Positions 47,028 to 49,089 of a DNA stretch of 49,089 bases are shown one piece after another. Origin of the DNA: an uncultured Pelagibacteraceae bacterium (lineage in GTDB: Bacteria > Pseudomonadota > Alphaproteobacteria > Pelagibacterales > Pelagibacteraceae); NCBI GenBank assembly GCA_902605035.1, contig CACLBB010000009.1:1-49089 (forward strand), in the 5' to 3' direction. The translations under genes were made by a program, and so were the position numbers. The notes below the pieces were generated by a model. The model saw only the letters and a program-made list of their open reading frames with translations. It did not search any database and was not told where the DNA came from. Within the stretch, counting starts at the first letter, position 1. Each line of letters opens with the position of its first letter.

Positions 47028-48152
47028 ATGAAAAAAAAATATACATCTTTAGGTTTAATGAGTGGTACTTCTGGTGATGGAGTTGACGCTTCAATAATAA
47101 GCTCTGATGGAGCTGAAAGTTATCAAGTTATAAAGGAAAAATTTTTTGAGTATAATAATCTTATTTATAGAGAAATACATAATTTAAGGAATAAAGTTTA
47201 TATCAAATCAGATTTGAAAAAATATGAAAAAGAACTTCGTAATTTAGAGAGACAAATTACATTATCGCATTCAAAAATTATCAAAGAAATGAGTGAAAGT
47301 TTTAATTTTGATGTGGTAGGTTTCCACGGTCAAACTATCTATCATAACTCTAAAGAGAAGATTTCGAAACAACTTGGTGATGGAAAATTATTATCTCAAC
47401 TTACAAAAAAAGACATAGTTTATAATTTTAGAAATAATGATATTAAGAACGGCGGAGAGGGAGCTCCTCTAGCTTCAATATTTCATCAACTAATTGTTAC
47501 AAAAAAAAATGTTTATTTACCAGTATGTGTTTTAAACATAGGAGGAATATCTAATGCCACATTAGTAAAAGAACCTTCGGGTTCTTTAAATTTCAAAAGC
47601 AGAGATATAGGACCAGGCAATTGTTTAATTGACTCTTGGACTAGAAACAATTCGAAGAAAAAATTTGATCATGATGGATTGTTAGCATCAAAGGGCAATA
47701 TAAATGAAATAGTTTTTGAACAAGCTAATGAACTTTTTTCTAATAGACTAAATAAAAAAAGTTTATCATTGGATATAAATGATTTTGATGTTTCGTTTGC
47801 CAGAGGACTTTCTCTTGAGGATGGAGCTGCAACATTAACAGAATTTACTGCTAAAATAATTGGAGAGTCTTTAATGGATTTTTTATTTAAGGATAATAAT
47901 GATATTTTAAAGATTTTAGTTTGTGGAGGTGGTAGAAAAAATATGACTTTAATCAAAAAGATAAAAGAAAATATTTCAAAAAAAATGAGTTTAGAACTCA
48001 TAGATGACTACGGTATAGATGGAGATTTTATAGAATCGCAAGCTTTTGCATATTTAGCTATAAGAAGGATTTTAAATAAACCAATTTCTTTTCCAAAAAC
48101 TACTGGTTGTGTTAAGCCAACAATAGGTGGAGAAATTATCAAATTTAAATAA
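47028..48152 (+). CDS. anmK: Anhydro-N-acetylmuramic acid kinase
   Basis: It hydrolyses and phosphorylates 1,6-anhydro-MurNAc to MurNAc-6-phosphate in peptidoglycan recycling. The N-terminal GLMSGTSGDGVDAS is the family hallmark, with VGFHGQTIYH, LNIGGISNAT, DIGPGNCLIDSW and LVCGGGRKN also present. Length is 374 aa. It is divergent from tyrS. The tyrS-anmK neighbourhood is common in alphaproteobacteria. Its last 8 bases overlap the repaired end of the convergent hydrolase. Confidence 0.96.
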   Translation: MKKKYTSLGLMSGTSGDGVDASIISSDGAESYQVIKEKFFEYNNLIYREIHNLRNKVYIKSDLKKYEKELRNLERQITLSHSKIIKEMSESFNFDVVGFHGQTIYHNSKEKISKQLGDGKLLSQLTKKDIVYNFRNNDIKNGGEGAPLASIFHQLIVTKKNVYLPVCVLNIGGISNATLVKEPSGSLNFKSRDIGPGNCLIDSWTRNNSKKKFDHDGLLASKGNINEIVFEQANELFSNRLNKKSLSLDINDFDVSFARGLSLEDGAATLTEFTAKIIGESLMDFLFKDNNDILKILVCGGGRKNMTLIKKIKENISKKMSLELIDDYGIDGDFIESQAFAYLAIRRILNKPISFPKTTGCVKPTIGGEIIKFK

Positions 48153-48802
48153 GAGCAGTTTTTTCTTTGATATATTTTTCGATTTCTAATGAAAGCTCTT
48201 TTTTCTTTGTTTTTAAAAAAATGATTTGAGTTTTTGATTTTAGAAAAGATAACTTCTACTCCCTTTTGACTTTTAATCCTATTGTCTAACTCATTAATAC
48301 TTTCCTTTGTAACCAATTCATCATTTTCACTGTATATTACTTGACCAGAAGTAGGACAAGGAGCTAAAAAAGAAAAATCATAAACGTTGGGTTGTGGAGA
48401 TACAGCTATAAAATTATTTACTTCAGGTCTTCTCATAATAAGTTGCATGCATATAAGGGATCCAAATGAAAATCCTGAAATCCAACATTGGCTATAATCT
48501 AAATTTTGTCTTTCAATCCAGTCTAACGCTGCAGCAGCGTCTGATAATTCGCCTTGACCATTATCAAAAACACCATCACTTTTTCCAACACCTCTGAAAT
48601 TAACTTTAATCACTGAAAAACCATTTTCTAAAAAAATGTTATACATTAATTGCACTATTTTATTGTTCATAGTTCCTCCATATTGTGGATGAGGGTGCAA
48701 GACAATAGCAACTGGTGATCCAAATTTTGGATTCTTATAATATTTTGCCTCTAATCTTCCAGCTGGTCCCGGTATAAAAATTTCTAAACTTTTAGGTTTC
48801 AT
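48145..48802 (-). CDS. Alpha/beta hydrolase (dienelactone hydrolase-like), C-terminus apparently frameshifted
   Basis: A small alpha/beta hydrolase: IVLHPHPQYGGTMNNK, VNFRGVGKSDG, nucleophile elbow GFSFGS, a likely acid D in ENDELVT, and H in NSNHFF. The substrate is unknown. As written the frame runs to 48008 (264 aa), 145 bases into anmK on the opposite strand with a tail unlike the family. One frame over, after NHFF, the sequence reads as a normal ending (KELSLEIEKYIKEKTALI) and stops at 48145, giving 218 aa and an 8-base overlap with anmK. The shift fits a one-base excess in A6 or T7 of the coding strand (48199-48221). The catalytic histidine lies before it, so activity might survive. Confidence 0.78.
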
Positions 48803-48876
48803 TATTTAGTAATGATTATTAATTTCAAAAAAAGATAAACTTTATAGCACGTTTTTCTGCGTCAAATAATTTTATT

Positions 48877-48902
48877 TAATCCGACCATTTAAGTAGGAAT
48901 TA
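48877..48902. promoter_or_regulatory. IscR-type operator upstream of iscR
   Basis: An imperfect palindrome with arms CCGAC and GTAGG around a seven-base AT-rich centre (CATTTAA), flanked by TAAT and AATTA. This resembles the type 1 IscR site (CYGAC/GTCRG arms around a W-rich centre) with one mismatch. It sits 30 bases before the regulator's ATG, suggesting autoregulation by Fe-S status. Confidence 0.6.
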
Positions 48903-48932
48903 CGCTAGAAATATTGTATTACAAGCTTAATT

Positions 48933-49089
48933 ATGAAACTTACTACAAAAGGAAGATATGCTGTAATGGCAATGGCCGATTTAGCATCAAATACAAAAGC
49001 TAAACCGATTAGTTTAGCCGAGATAGCCATGAGACAGAATATTTCGTTAGCTTATTTAGAACAAATTTTTATTAAATTAAAAAAAAATA
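48933..49089 (+). CDS. iscR: Rrf2-family regulator, IscR-like (partial, N-terminus)
   Basis: The first 52 codons of a winged-helix Rrf2 regulator: [18 protein letters not shown], then [21 protein letters not shown], which is the IscR/RsrR recognition-helix pattern. The gene runs off the window end, so the cysteines that bind the Fe-S cluster cannot be seen. The palindromic operator in front supports IscR. It would be expected to control Fe-S assembly genes downstream. Confidence 0.88.
   Translation, partial: MKLTTKGRYAVMAMADLASNTKAKPISLAEIAMRQNISLAYLEQIFIKLKKN

Noticed and set aside
47669-48001. 110-aa open frame antisense to anmK
   Set aside because: Fully inside conserved anmK sequence and without any recognisable motif; a shadow frame.
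48008-48144. Hydrolase C-terminal extension antisense to anmK
   Set aside because: The alternative frame gives a family-like ending with an 8-base overlap, so the extension is most likely a frameshift product.
1-49089. CRISPR arrays, insertion sequences, prophage genes, direct repeats
   Set aside because: None seen: all sequence is accounted for by housekeeping genes and short gaps, and no repeated unit or transposase was recognised.

Overview
This 49 kb window is a compact, very AT-rich (roughly 30% G+C by eye) piece of an alphaproteobacterial chromosome. Protein sequences, gene order, small intergenic gaps and the housekeeping content all fit a streamlined marine SAR11/Pelagibacterales-type organism. 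That assignment is inferred from the sequence and was not checked against a database. I see no prophage, transposon, CRISPR array, rRNA or tRNA, and no stretch above 150 bases without a gene.

Layout: (1) 1-3.5 kb: the end of alaS, convergent icd, then psd-pssA-rlmE (phosphatidylethanolamine synthesis plus a 23S rRNA methylase). (2) 3.5-9.2 kb: guaB-TPR gene-guaA-panB-YfgM-like-bamB, covering GMP synthesis, pantothenate and outer-membrane assembly. (3) 9.2-16.2 kb, minus strand: rpsF-rpsR-rplI, dnaB, a large RND-family membrane protein, cvpA and purF. (4) 16.3-18.9 kb: fabD-fabG-acpP-gmk. (5) 18.9-26.1 kb, minus strand: lptF-lptG-lptD-surA-pdxA-rsmA, the LPS export machinery with its chaperone. 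(6) 26.2-33.2 kb: pepA-ndk, convergent purM-purN, then a DUF2066 gene-hda-aspS. (7) 33.2-38.2 kb: a stand-alone NrdJ-tail-like protein, a frameshifted NDUFA12-like gene, a DUF2155 gene, aroQ-accB-accC, thiS-thiG. (8) 38.2-49.1 kb: rne, mrcA-prfB-AsmA-like gene, tyrS, anmK, an alpha/beta hydrolase, and the start of an iscR-type regulator behind a palindromic operator.

No obviously new multi-gene system is present. The points of interest are structural. Three genes (surA, the NDUFA12-like gene and the alpha/beta hydrolase) each carry an apparent +1 frameshift in or next to a homopolymer; they are either sequence errors or slippage sites. All nine convergent gene pairs have zero intergenic DNA, and five of them share a 4-base nested stop signal. 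IMP dehydrogenase has lost its whole CBS (Bateman) regulatory module. RNase E has no cysteine and therefore no Zn-link. prfB keeps the programmed +1 frameshift behind a perfect AGGAGG. Several genes usual at these alphaproteobacterial loci (fabF/mltG/yicC, der, alr/radA, aat, amiC) are absent from their customary places.
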